This document shows positions 8,571-15,276 of a stretch of DNA of 21,233 bases, piece after piece. The position numbers were made by a program, and so were the translations under genes. The notes under the pieces are model-generated. The model was not told the DNA's origin, made no database searches, and worked only from the letters and a program-made list of their open reading frames with translations. The stretch comes from Desulfobacterales bacterium (GTDB taxonomy: Bacteria > Desulfobacterota > Desulfobacteria > Desulfobacterales > RPRI01): positions 1-21,233 of the forward strand of contig JAUYEO010000079.1 of NCBI GenBank assembly GCA_030689795.1. The letters are read 5' to 3'. Positions within the stretch are counted from its first letter, which is position 1. The number at the start of each line of letters is the position of its first letter.

Positions 8571-8954
8571 ATGTTTCCCCAGATGATGCAATCGGGCTTA
8601 TACGATTTTTTCTTTGTCCTCATATTTTTCATCATATCTATTGCATTATCGCTCGTAATGGTGACCTTCAACGCACTGATCGGCCCCCATTTCATGGGAG
8701 AGAAAAAGACGGATACCTATGAAAGCGGGATGGCTCCTATAAAGACCGCATGGATGCAGTTCGGAGCTTCCTATTATCTTTTTGCCCTTATCTTTTTGGC
8801 CTTTGACGTGGATGTGCTCTATCTTTTTCCGGTCCTCCTGATCTATCAGAAGGGCGCAGGTTTCTCCGAGCTGACAGCCTTGCTTCTCTTTCTCTTTCTG
8901 ATATCGCTTGCTCTTGTTTATGCCTGGCGAAAAGGAGTTTTCATATGGCGGTAA
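8571..8954 (+). CDS. nuoA: Complex I subunit A (ND3-like)
   Basis: A membrane subunit of the proton-pumping complex I that helps seal the quinone cavity at the junction of the peripheral and membrane arms. It has 127 residues and three predicted transmembrane helices (about 14-36, 66-88 and 98-120). The hallmark loop YESGMAP (50-56) and the FDVDVLYLFP segment of TM2 are present. In that segment the usual Glu of FDVE is Asp (D81), while D79 is kept. An AAGGAA Shine-Dalgarno lies about 9 bp before the ATG. Its end overlaps the nuoB start by 10 bp, so it leads a translationally coupled operon. Confidence 0.95.
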   Translation: MFPQMMQSGLYDFFFVLIFFIISIALSLVMVTFNALIGPHFMGEKKTDTYESGMAPIKTAWMQFGASYYLFALIFLAFDVDVLYLFPVLLIYQKGAGFSELTALLLFLFLISLALVYAWRKGVFIWR

Positions 8955-9508
8955 AGGGAGGGTACCCGATACTCATACCTTCGTATGAGCATTATTCGAA
9001 AATAGAAAGCCCGGCCATCCTGGGATTTGCCGTCCTGCAGGATCTGCTGAACCTTGCCAGGGTCAATTCCCTCTGGCCGATGACCTTCGGCATCGCCTGC
9101 TGTTCCATAGAGATGATGGCCGCAGGCATGGCGCGTTTTGACCTGGACCGCTTCGGAATCATTTTCAGGTCCACACCGCGCCAGTCCGATGTTATGATAG
9201 TGGCCGGAACCATATCCCATAAATTTGTGCCGATCATTAAAACCCTCTGGGAGCAGATGCCCGGCCCGAAGTGGGTCATTGCAATGGGCAATTGCGCGAT
9301 TTCAGGAGGACCTTTTGCCTATGAGGGTCAGTATGCCATAGTAAACGGGGCGGACAAGTTTCTTCCTGTGGATATTTATGTCCCCGGCTGTCCCCCGCGT
9401 CCGGAAGGGCTTATCCAGGGATTGCTTCAGTTACAAACAAAGATTACAAAAGGGACAATCGATGCCAACCGAAGGGCAGAAAAAGCTGCTCGAAGAGCTA
9501 AAAAATAG
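8945..9508 (+). CDS. nuoB: Complex I subunit B (N2 cluster subunit, PSST-like)
   Basis: This subunit of the quinone-reducing module holds [4Fe-4S] cluster N2, the last electron carrier before quinone. All four ligands are visible in the 187-residue protein: the tandem pair C52-C53 (IACCSIEMM), C117 (GNCAISGG) and C149 (VPGCPPRPE). The interval from C117 to C149 is, from memory, three residues longer than in E. coli NuoB, a variant I associate with complex I-like enzymes that do not use NADH. AAGGAG at 8932-8937 gives a good Shine-Dalgarno for ATG 8945. The lysine/arginine-rich tail is encoded in DNA that also encodes the start of nuoC. Confidence 0.97.
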   Translation: MAVKGGYPILIPSYEHYSKIESPAILGFAVLQDLLNLARVNSLWPMTFGIACCSIEMMAAGMARFDLDRFGIIFRSTPRQSDVMIVAGTISHKFVPIIKTLWEQMPGPKWVIAMGNCAISGGPFAYEGQYAIVNGADKFLPVDIYVPGCPPRPEGLIQGLLQLQTKITKGTIDANRRAEKAARRAKK

Positions 9509-9956
9509 TCTGACCAGGGCATTACCGGAAGGACGGATAACCTCAGGCGATTATGCCAGGACAGGATACCATCTTGAGGTGCGTCTGAGCGATGTGGGAA
9601 TGCGGAGAACAGCCATGGTAATGAAGGATAATCGTTTTTACCTGGAGACCATTACTGCCGTGGATTTTCCCGGTTCTTTTGAACTGATTTATTTCTATTC
9701 CACCTGGCATGATGATATCTGTCGTGTGATTGCCCGCATTCAAATATTAAAAGATGCTTCACCCTATACTGTGTCGGCAATTTATCCCGGAGCCATATGG
9801 CTGGAGCGCGAAATCTATGATTTTTTCGGCATCCGCTTCCTCGATCACCCGGATTTAAGAAGGATACTAAATCCCGATAACGCCGATTATTTTCCGTTAT
9901 TGAAAACTTTCGGCAAAACAAAGCTGACTGAAGAGATAGACGATATCCTATGCTGA
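9462..9956 (+). CDS. nuoC: Complex I subunit C (30 kDa-like)
   Basis: A peripheral-arm subunit that packs against NuoB and NuoD in the quinone module and carries no cofactor. It has 164 residues, and the family signature is clear in the C-terminal half (EREIYDFFGIRF, then HPDLRRILNPD). The frame stays open to a potential start at 9378, but that would overlap nuoB by 131 bp and add residues foreign to the family. ATG 9462 follows AAAGGGA by 7 bp and begins a typical NuoC N-terminal helix. Even so it overlaps nuoB by 47 bp. NuoC is a separate gene here, not a NuoCD fusion as in E. coli, and it overlaps nuoD by 7 bp. Confidence 0.93.
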   Translation: MPTEGQKKLLEELKNSLTRALPEGRITSGDYARTGYHLEVRLSDVGMRRTAMVMKDNRFYLETITAVDFPGSFELIYFYSTWHDDICRVIARIQILKDASPYTVSAIYPGAIWLEREIYDFFGIRFLDHPDLRRILNPDNADYFPLLKTFGKTKLTEEIDDILC

Positions 9957-11077
9957 ACATCAAAACAATAGACGACACCACTATTAATGAAAGGGTCTAT
10001 CAACTCAACCTCGGCCCCCAGCATCCGAGCACTCATGGAGTGCTTCACCTCCTGTTGAAACTGGATGGTGAAGTGGTGGTAGCTGCCGAACCGATTGTCG
10101 GCTATTCCCACCGGGGCCATGAAAAAATGGCGGAGAACAGGATCTGGGAACAGTTTTTACCGAATACATCGCGCATCGATTACCTTTCAGGGCTTATCTA
10201 TAATCAAGGCTATTGCATGGCCCTGGAGAAACTGTGCGGGATAGAGGTTCCTGAAAGAGCCGAATATATCCGCGTCATCACATCCGAGCTGAACCGGATA
10301 TCGAGTCATCTGCTTGGAATCATGGCATTTGTCATGGACATAGGCGCCTTTACCCCTTTTCTTTACGGATTTGATGATCGTGAACATGTTCTGGACCTGC
10401 TCGAAAGGGTAACAGGATCACGCCTTACTTATTGTTACAACCGGTTCGGCGGTGTCCGGAATGACATAGACCAGGAATTTTGCGACGGAACCCGGCGTTT
10501 CATAGACCGGCTGCGTGGTCGCTTCAAGGATTATCACAACCTGATTACCGAAAATATTATATTTATCAAACGAACCAGAGAAGTTGGAATCATTACGGAA
10601 GAGACAGCCCTTGAATTTGGCGTCACAGGCCCGTCTTTGAGGGGTTCCGGAGTCAATTACGATGTCAGGAAAAACGAACCTTATTCTGTTTACCCTGAGT
10701 TTGATTTTGAGATTCCGGTCCGGAAAGAAGGAGATGTCATGGCCCGCTACCAGGTCAGGATGGCGGAAATGGAGCAGAGCATGAACATTATTGAGCAGGC
10801 ATTGGACAATCTGCCGCAGGGCCCGGTTCGTTCCCATGTTCCCCGGTTTATTGATCCGCCTGCCGGGGATATTTATTTTGCCTTTGAGAGCGCCCGCGGC
10901 GCCGTAGGGTACTATATCGTCAGCGACGGGACGCGTATCCCTTACCGGATAAAGGTGCGCACCCCTTCATTTTCAAACTTATTTGTGCTGACCCGGATTT
11001 TGCCGGGAAATTTCATAGCAGATGCCATAGCAACCCTTGGCAGTATCGATGTGGTCGTGCCGGAGATAGATCGGTGA
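9950..11077 (+). CDS. nuoD: Complex I subunit D (49 kDa-like)
   Basis: A core subunit of the quinone site, descended from the large subunit of [NiFe] hydrogenases. It has 375 residues, about the usual core length. The quinone-contacting His and Tyr are conserved: H29 in GPQHPSTHG and Y78 in RIDYLSG. Their separation equals that of H38 and Y87 in Thermus Nqo4. The hydrogenase nickel-binding cysteines are absent, as expected for complex I. The C-terminus ends in the family pattern GSIDVVVPEIDR. The start codon overlaps the nuoC stop by 7 bp, and the stop overlaps the nuoH GTG start by 4 bp. Confidence 0.97.
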   Translation: MLNIKTIDDTTINERVYQLNLGPQHPSTHGVLHLLLKLDGEVVVAAEPIVGYSHRGHEKMAENRIWEQFLPNTSRIDYLSGLIYNQGYCMALEKLCGIEVPERAEYIRVITSELNRISSHLLGIMAFVMDIGAFTPFLYGFDDREHVLDLLERVTGSRLTYCYNRFGGVRNDIDQEFCDGTRRFIDRLRGRFKDYHNLITENIIFIKRTREVGIITEETALEFGVTGPSLRGSGVNYDVRKNEPYSVYPEFDFEIPVRKEGDVMARYQVRMAEMEQSMNIIEQALDNLPQGPVRSHVPRFIDPPAGDIYFAFESARGAVGYYIVSDGTRIPYRIKVRTPSFSNLFVLTRILPGNFIADAIATLGSIDVVVPEIDR

Positions 11078-12072
11078 ATATTACACAGCTTCCATTCATA
11101 AAAGAGATTTACGGGTTTCTTGGCCATGACCTTGTGGCGGCAGTAATAGGAATCCTGATCATCCTGGTCTTTGTCCCGCTCAATTCCGCCTTCCTCGTAT
11201 GGGTGGAACGAAAAGTGGCCGGCCACATACAGCTTCGGCCCGGCCCTATGGAAGTAGGCCCTCACGGCATACTCCAGACTCTCATAGATGCGGTTAAACT
11301 GATGAGCAAGGAGATGATAACTCCGAAGCTTGCGGATAAATTTCTTTTCTGGCTGGCTCCGATAGTTATAATAATTCCGGCCATTGTCTGTTTTGTGGTC
11401 ATTCCTTTCAGCCCCCTGATGCAGGTGCGTGAAATGAATGTGGGCATCCTGCTTATCTTCTCCTTTTCAAGCCTCACGGTTTTATCCATCCTGATGGCAG
11501 GCTGGGCCTCCAATAACAAGTACGCCCTGATCGGCGCTGTTCGGGCGGTAGCCCAGAACGTGGCCTATGAAATCCCCCTTTTGCTTTCAACCATGTCGAT
11601 CATTATAATGACCAACTCCTTTAAAATGAGTGAAATTACCGCCGCACAATCTCCTGTCTGGTTTATTGTTTATCAGCCTGTTGCGGCTATTATCTTCTTC
11701 ATTTCGACGACTGCCGAAACAAACCGGGCGCCATTCGACCTGGTGGAAGCGGAGTCTGAACTGGTTTCAGGATTCCATACCGAATATACAGGGATGAGAT
11801 TTGCTCTGTTTTTCCTGGCGGAATACACAAACATGTTTATTGCCGCCTCCATGGGCGCAGTACTCTTTTTCGGCGGCTGGCACGGGCCTTTTTTCCCCGG
11901 ATTGATCTGGTTCGTTGTCAAGGTTTACGCCCTTATATTTGTAATCATCTGGGTGCGGTGGACCTTCCCGAGACTTCGTTTCGATCAGCTTATGAATTTC
12001 GCATGGAAGGTGATGATTCCGGTTGCCCTGCTGAACCTTATGATTACTGCTATTGTGCTGAAGGCGCTTTAA
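11074..12072 (+). CDS. nuoH: Complex I subunit H (ND1-like)
   Basis: A membrane subunit that forms most of the quinone tunnel and links the Q module to the proton channels. It has 332 residues and about eight transmembrane helices. Conserved features include WVERKVAGHIQLRPGP after TM1 and the acidic segment AETNRAPFDLVEAESELV, with following glutamates in HTEYTGM and FLAEYTNM. Translation probably begins at GTG 11074, whose GTGA overlaps the nuoD stop; GGAGA lies about 8 bp upstream. nuoI follows after only 2 bp. Confidence 0.96.
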   Translation: MNITQLPFIKEIYGFLGHDLVAAVIGILIILVFVPLNSAFLVWVERKVAGHIQLRPGPMEVGPHGILQTLIDAVKLMSKEMITPKLADKFLFWLAPIVIIIPAIVCFVVIPFSPLMQVREMNVGILLIFSFSSLTVLSILMAGWASNNKYALIGAVRAVAQNVAYEIPLLLSTMSIIIMTNSFKMSEITAAQSPVWFIVYQPVAAIIFFISTTAETNRAPFDLVEAESELVSGFHTEYTGMRFALFFLAEYTNMFIAASMGAVLFFGGWHGPFFPGLIWFVVKVYALIFVIIWVRWTFPRLRFDQLMNFAWKVMIPVALLNLMITAIVLKAL

Positions 12073-12074
12073 AG

Positions 12075-12536
12075 ATGGGACCTTTATCAGAGTTCAAAAA
12101 ATACATTCTGGAGATCTTAACAGGATCAAAGAGCCTGGTGATCGGTATGGGGATCACCTTTAAAAGGCTCTTTATGCCTATTGTTACGGTTCAATACCCC
12201 CGCCGGAAGCTGACCATGACTCCAAACTTCCGGGGACATATCGAGGCCATTTACTTTGACGACACCAAAAGTCATCACTGTGTTGCCTGCGGGTTATGCG
12301 TACGCACCTGTCCTTCTCATGTCATTAAGGTGCAGGGGGAAAAGGAAAAGGCCGGCGAGCGGAAATACGGGCAAAAATATTACATTGATTTTACCAAGTG
12401 CAGTCTCTGCGGATTGTGCGTTGATGTCTGCCCGGAAAAAACCCTTACCTTTTCCCATGAATATGAGCTTGCATATCTTTCACGCTGGGACGGGGTTATC
12501 GATATCATGCGACGGTTAGAGGCCGTTACGAAATAA
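12075..12536 (+). CDS. nuoI: Complex I subunit I (TYKY-like, two [4Fe-4S] clusters)
   Basis: An electron-relay subunit with two bacterial-ferredoxin-type clusters (N6a and N6b) feeding cluster N2. The 153-residue protein has both motifs: C69-x2-C72-x2-C75-x3-C79 (CVACGLCVRTCP) and C109-x2-C112-x2-C115-x3-C119 (CSLCGLCVDVCP). A longer frame opens at 11958, but it would overlap nuoH by 115 bp and its extension is unlike the family. ATG 12075, two bases after the nuoH stop, is the natural start. In a headless complex I this subunit is the likely entry point for electrons from ferredoxin or an adaptor protein. Its stop codon lies in a long inverted repeat. Confidence 0.96.
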   Translation: MGPLSEFKKYILEILTGSKSLVIGMGITFKRLFMPIVTVQYPRRKLTMTPNFRGHIEAIYFDDTKSHHCVACGLCVRTCPSHVIKVQGEKEKAGERKYGQKYYIDFTKCSLCGLCVDVCPEKTLTFSHEYELAYLSRWDGVIDIMRRLEAVTK

Positions 12537-12567
12537 CCATTACATTTCTAACCATTTCGTTACGGCC
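12521..12567. repeat. 14-bp inverted repeat at the nuoI stop codon
   Basis: The arms are 12521-12534 (GGCCGTTACGAAAT) and 12554-12567 (ATTTCGTTACGGCC), complementary at 13 of 14 positions around a 19-nt loop. The left arm reaches into the nuoI stop codon. No T-run follows, so it does not look like an intrinsic terminator. It could stabilise or mark a processing point in the nuo transcript between the Q-module genes and nuoJ. The whole nuoI-nuoJ gap is 96 bp. Confidence 0.65.
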
Positions 12568-12632
12568 CCTTATGCCGGTTACGATATTACAATGTTACAG
12601 TTGTTGTTGAACAACGGCTTAGAGGAAAGACC

Positions 12633-13166
12633 ATGATCGCCATTACTGATATAATATCACCGGTATTAGTGGCCCGGGGAGCCTTCTGGCTCATGGTGAC
12701 AATTACGCTGACAGGAGCCCTGCTGGCTGTAGTTCCGAGAAATATAGTTCATAATATACTGGGACTGGCCCTGGCCATGTTCGGAATTACGGGTATTTAT
12801 CTCTACCTGGGGAGCCAGTTCGTGGCCATGATGCAGCTTCTGATTTATGTAGGGGCCATCTGCATGACCTATATCTTTGCCATCATGCTCTCTCCTCCGC
12901 TTGAGCTTGAGTTGCCGAAAAGGCGGAAAGCAAAAGTTATCACGGCGTTTTTTGTCAGCCTGGTCACTTTTATAGTTATGGCGCAAATGATCCTGAGTTA
13001 TAAATGGGCGCCTGTTACGAGCTTATCACGTGACTGGTCCATCGAGACTATAGGGCAGCAATTGCTGACTCGTTATTTTCTGGTTTTTGAACTGATTTCC
13101 CTGCTTCTGGCCATCGCCATTATCGGAGCCATCATGATTGCAGGTCTTGTCCGGAGAAAGAATTAA
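12633..13166 (+). CDS. nuoJ: Complex I subunit J (ND6-like)
   Basis: A membrane subunit coupling quinone chemistry to the proton channels. It has 177 residues and five predicted helices. The third helix carries the family signature LIYVGAICMTYIFAIML, which includes the segment that forms a pi-bulge in known structures. The last helix has LLAIAIIGAIMIAGL. A strong AGAGGAAAG Shine-Dalgarno precedes ATG 12633. It follows the inverted repeat after nuoI and ends 3 bp before nuoK. Confidence 0.94.
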   Translation: MIAITDIISPVLVARGAFWLMVTITLTGALLAVVPRNIVHNILGLALAMFGITGIYLYLGSQFVAMMQLLIYVGAICMTYIFAIMLSPPLELELPKRRKAKVITAFFVSLVTFIVMAQMILSYKWAPVTSLSRDWSIETIGQQLLTRYFLVFELISLLLAIAIIGAIMIAGLVRRKN

Positions 13167-13169
13167 AAG

Positions 13170-13478
13170 ATGGAAAGTCTTATAACTTATTTAATTCTGG
13201 GCGCTCTGTTGTTCTGTATCGGGATTTTCGGGATACTGCAGCACAGCAGTCTCATAGGCATGCTTATAGCAACCGAACTGATCTTAAACGGAGCCGGGCT
13301 AAATTTCATGGCCTTTAATATGTTCCTGTCGGAAAACCCCGCAACAGGGCAGATCTTTACCTTGTTTATCATGGGTGTCGCAGCCGCCGAGACGGCTATC
13401 GCCCTGAGTATTGTTATTACAGTCTATCGTAAATTTAAGAAGATCATGGCCGACAGCGTCAGCGAATTGAAAGGATAG
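13170..13478 (+). CDS. nuoK: Complex I subunit K (ND4L-like)
   Basis: A small membrane subunit of 102 residues with three helices, related to MrpC of Mrp antiporters. The two glutamates of the central hydrophilic axis are present: E36 in TM2 (IATELILNG) and E74 in TM3 (AAAETAIAL). These correspond to the essential E36 and E72 of E. coli. The ATG is 3 bp after the nuoJ stop, with a GGAGAAAG sequence inside nuoJ serving as Shine-Dalgarno. Confidence 0.96.
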   Translation: MESLITYLILGALLFCIGIFGILQHSSLIGMLIATELILNGAGLNFMAFNMFLSENPATGQIFTLFIMGVAAAETAIALSIVITVYRKFKKIMADSVSELKG

Positions 13479-13492
13479 ATGTCATAACCCAA

Positions 13493-15031
13493 ATGGAAAC
13501 AGTAGAAACCATTATCTCTATACGTCCGGTAATCGCCGTTTTGATTGCCTCTCTGGCTTCCCTGCTGATCATGTTCACGCCCAAAAGGCCAAATCTGAGA
13601 GAGACCTGGTCCGTTCTGGGCGCAGTCGCCACTTTCCTGACCGTTCTTTCCATGACTCCCATGGTGCTGGCCGGTAAAGCCATCGAGTATACGCCGTTTG
13701 TCATCCTGCCCGGCATCTCTTTAAAATTCAGGGTGGATGCGTTGGGCCTTCTTTTCGGAACTATAGCGTCTTTTCTCTGGATAATGGTCACATTTTACAA
13801 TATCGGCTACATGCGGTCTCTGAAGGAGCATGCCCAGACCCGCTATTATTTCTGTTTTGCCGTGGCCATAGTCGGCGCCATCGGGGTAGCCTTTTCCGGG
13901 AATCTTTTCAGCCTCTATTTCTTTTATGAGGTTATCACGATATTTACTTATCCCCTGGTAGCCCACCATCAGGATGATGAGGCATATGAGGGCGCGAGAA
14001 AATATATAGTCTACCTGACAGGGACAGCCAAATCCTTTTTGCTTCCGGCTGTTATCCTGACATATGTTCTGGCCGGAACACTCGATTTTGCCCCCTCCGG
14101 CATAACCAAAGGAATTTTTCCGGACACTGCCGACCCGACTCTTGTTACAATCACCTACATCCTTTATATAGCAGGTTTTGCCAAGGCTGCGATTATGCCT
14201 TTTCATAACTGGCTTCCATCTGCGATGGTGGCTCCCACACCTGTCAGCGCTCTGCTCCATGCTGTGGCCGTTGTAAAGGCGGGGGTTTTCTGTATCAGCC
14301 GCGTCATGCTTTCCGTCTTCGGTGTCGGGCTGCTCAACTCCCTTAATCTGGGGATACCCACAGCGTATGCGGCATCCTTTACCATCCTGATGGCCTCGGT
14401 AATTGCCCTTACAAAAGACGACTTAAAGGCCAGGCTGGCTTATTCTACAGTCAGCCAGCTCTCCTATGTTATTCTCGGCGTAGCCCTCCTGACTCCAAGC
14501 GGCGTGACCGGAGGTCTGATTCACATTGCCAACCACGCCTTTTCCAAAATCACACTCTTTATGTGCGCGGGCGCCATTTATGTCTCTCTTCATACCAAGA
14601 AGATAAGTGAAATGGGCGGAATCGCCCGGCAAATGCCTTTTACAATAGCTGCCTTCAGCATAGCCTCCCTGAGCATGATCGGAGTGCCCCTGGTTTGCGG
14701 TTTTGTCTCCAAGTGGTATATCGGTATAGGCGCCCTTCAGGCACACCAAAGCGTATTTTTAATCGTCCTGCTGACCAGCACAATACTGAACACCGGTTAT
14801 TTTTTCCCGATTATTTTAAAGGCCGTATTTACAAAGCCAAGGGAAGGAGATCCCGGCGCCGGTCACGGAAACGGGCTTCATGAGGCGCCCGCTTTCATGG
14901 TAGTCCCATTATTCTTAACGGCCATATTCTCCATACTTATGGGCATCTATCCGGACTATTTTATGAACATAGTTACAGCTATGGATCCTGAATATTTAAT
15001 TGATATGGTAAAGGCGGTCTTACTGTCATGA
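13493..15031 (+). CDS. Antiporter-like membrane subunit 1 (MrpD/NuoL family)
   Basis: A proton-conducting membrane transporter subunit of 512 residues and about 14 helices, in the position normally held by nuoL. All charged channel residues are kept: E146 in TM5 (FYEVITIF), K231 in TM7 (FAKAAIMPFHNWLP), K262 in TM8 (VVKAGVFC) and K407 in TM12 (FVSKWYIG). It lacks the C-terminal lateral helix of classical NuoL, so it resembles the MrpD group and is probably an extra pump unit, not NuoL itself. The ATG is 14 bp after nuoK, with AAGGA rather far upstream (about 18 bp). Its TGA overlaps the next gene's ATG as ATGA, indicating coupled translation. Confidence 0.85.
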   Translation: METVETIISIRPVIAVLIASLASLLIMFTPKRPNLRETWSVLGAVATFLTVLSMTPMVLAGKAIEYTPFVILPGISLKFRVDALGLLFGTIASFLWIMVTFYNIGYMRSLKEHAQTRYYFCFAVAIVGAIGVAFSGNLFSLYFFYEVITIFTYPLVAHHQDDEAYEGARKYIVYLTGTAKSFLLPAVILTYVLAGTLDFAPSGITKGIFPDTADPTLVTITYILYIAGFAKAAIMPFHNWLPSAMVAPTPVSALLHAVAVVKAGVFCISRVMLSVFGVGLLNSLNLGIPTAYAASFTILMASVIALTKDDLKARLAYSTVSQLSYVILGVALLTPSGVTGGLIHIANHAFSKITLFMCAGAIYVSLHTKKISEMGGIARQMPFTIAAFSIASLSMIGVPLVCGFVSKWYIGIGALQAHQSVFLIVLLTSTILNTGYFFPIILKAVFTKPREGDPGAGHGNGLHEAPAFMVVPLFLTAIFSILMGIYPDYFMNIVTAMDPEYLIDMVKAVLLS

Positions 15032-15276
15032 ACTGGGTTAATCTCATACAATATTTGCGGGATAATATGAATCTCCTGAAACGGGCGCTTTACCTGCTCA
15101 TGGCGGCAACTATAATCTTTGATATTTTTATGCCCCGCCATGCAGCCCATTTCTTCGGGGACAAAATACCGGGATTCTGGTCTCTTTTCGGACTTGTCTG
15201 CTGCGTCCTCCTGATCCGTATAATGAAGGGGCTGTCGCATACGGTGCTGATGAAAAAAGAGGATTACTATGAATAA
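15028..15276 (+). CDS. Small two-helix membrane protein of the nuo locus
   Basis: An 82-residue protein with two predicted transmembrane segments (about 20-34 and 48-66), a short loop with the motif HFFGDKIPGFW (41-51) between them, and an acidic end EDYYE. I do not recognise a named family. It resembles unnamed proteins I recall lying beside MrpD-like genes in such clusters. Its ATG overlaps the preceding antiporter-like gene (ATGA), and its end overlaps the following one by 8 bp. It is therefore tightly coupled to both and probably an accessory subunit that helps join two antiporter-like subunits; that role is inference. Confidence 0.75.
   Translation: MNWVNLIQYLRDNMNLLKRALYLLMAATIIFDIFMPRHAAHFFGDKIPGFWSLFGLVCCVLLIRIMKGLSHTVLMKKEDYYE

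Noticed and set aside
9378..9461. Longer nuoC frame opening at 9378.
   Set aside because: It would overlap nuoB by 131 bp and add residues unlike the NuoC family. ATG 9462 has a proper Shine-Dalgarno and a typical N-terminal helix.
11958..12074. Longer nuoI frame opening at 11958.
   Set aside because: The extension lies inside nuoH in another frame and is not NuoI-like. ATG 12075 follows the nuoH stop by 2 bp.
12537..12632. A possible small gene in the nuoI-nuoJ gap.
   Set aside because: No open frame with a start and Shine-Dalgarno was found. The gap is explained by the inverted repeat and the nuoJ leader.
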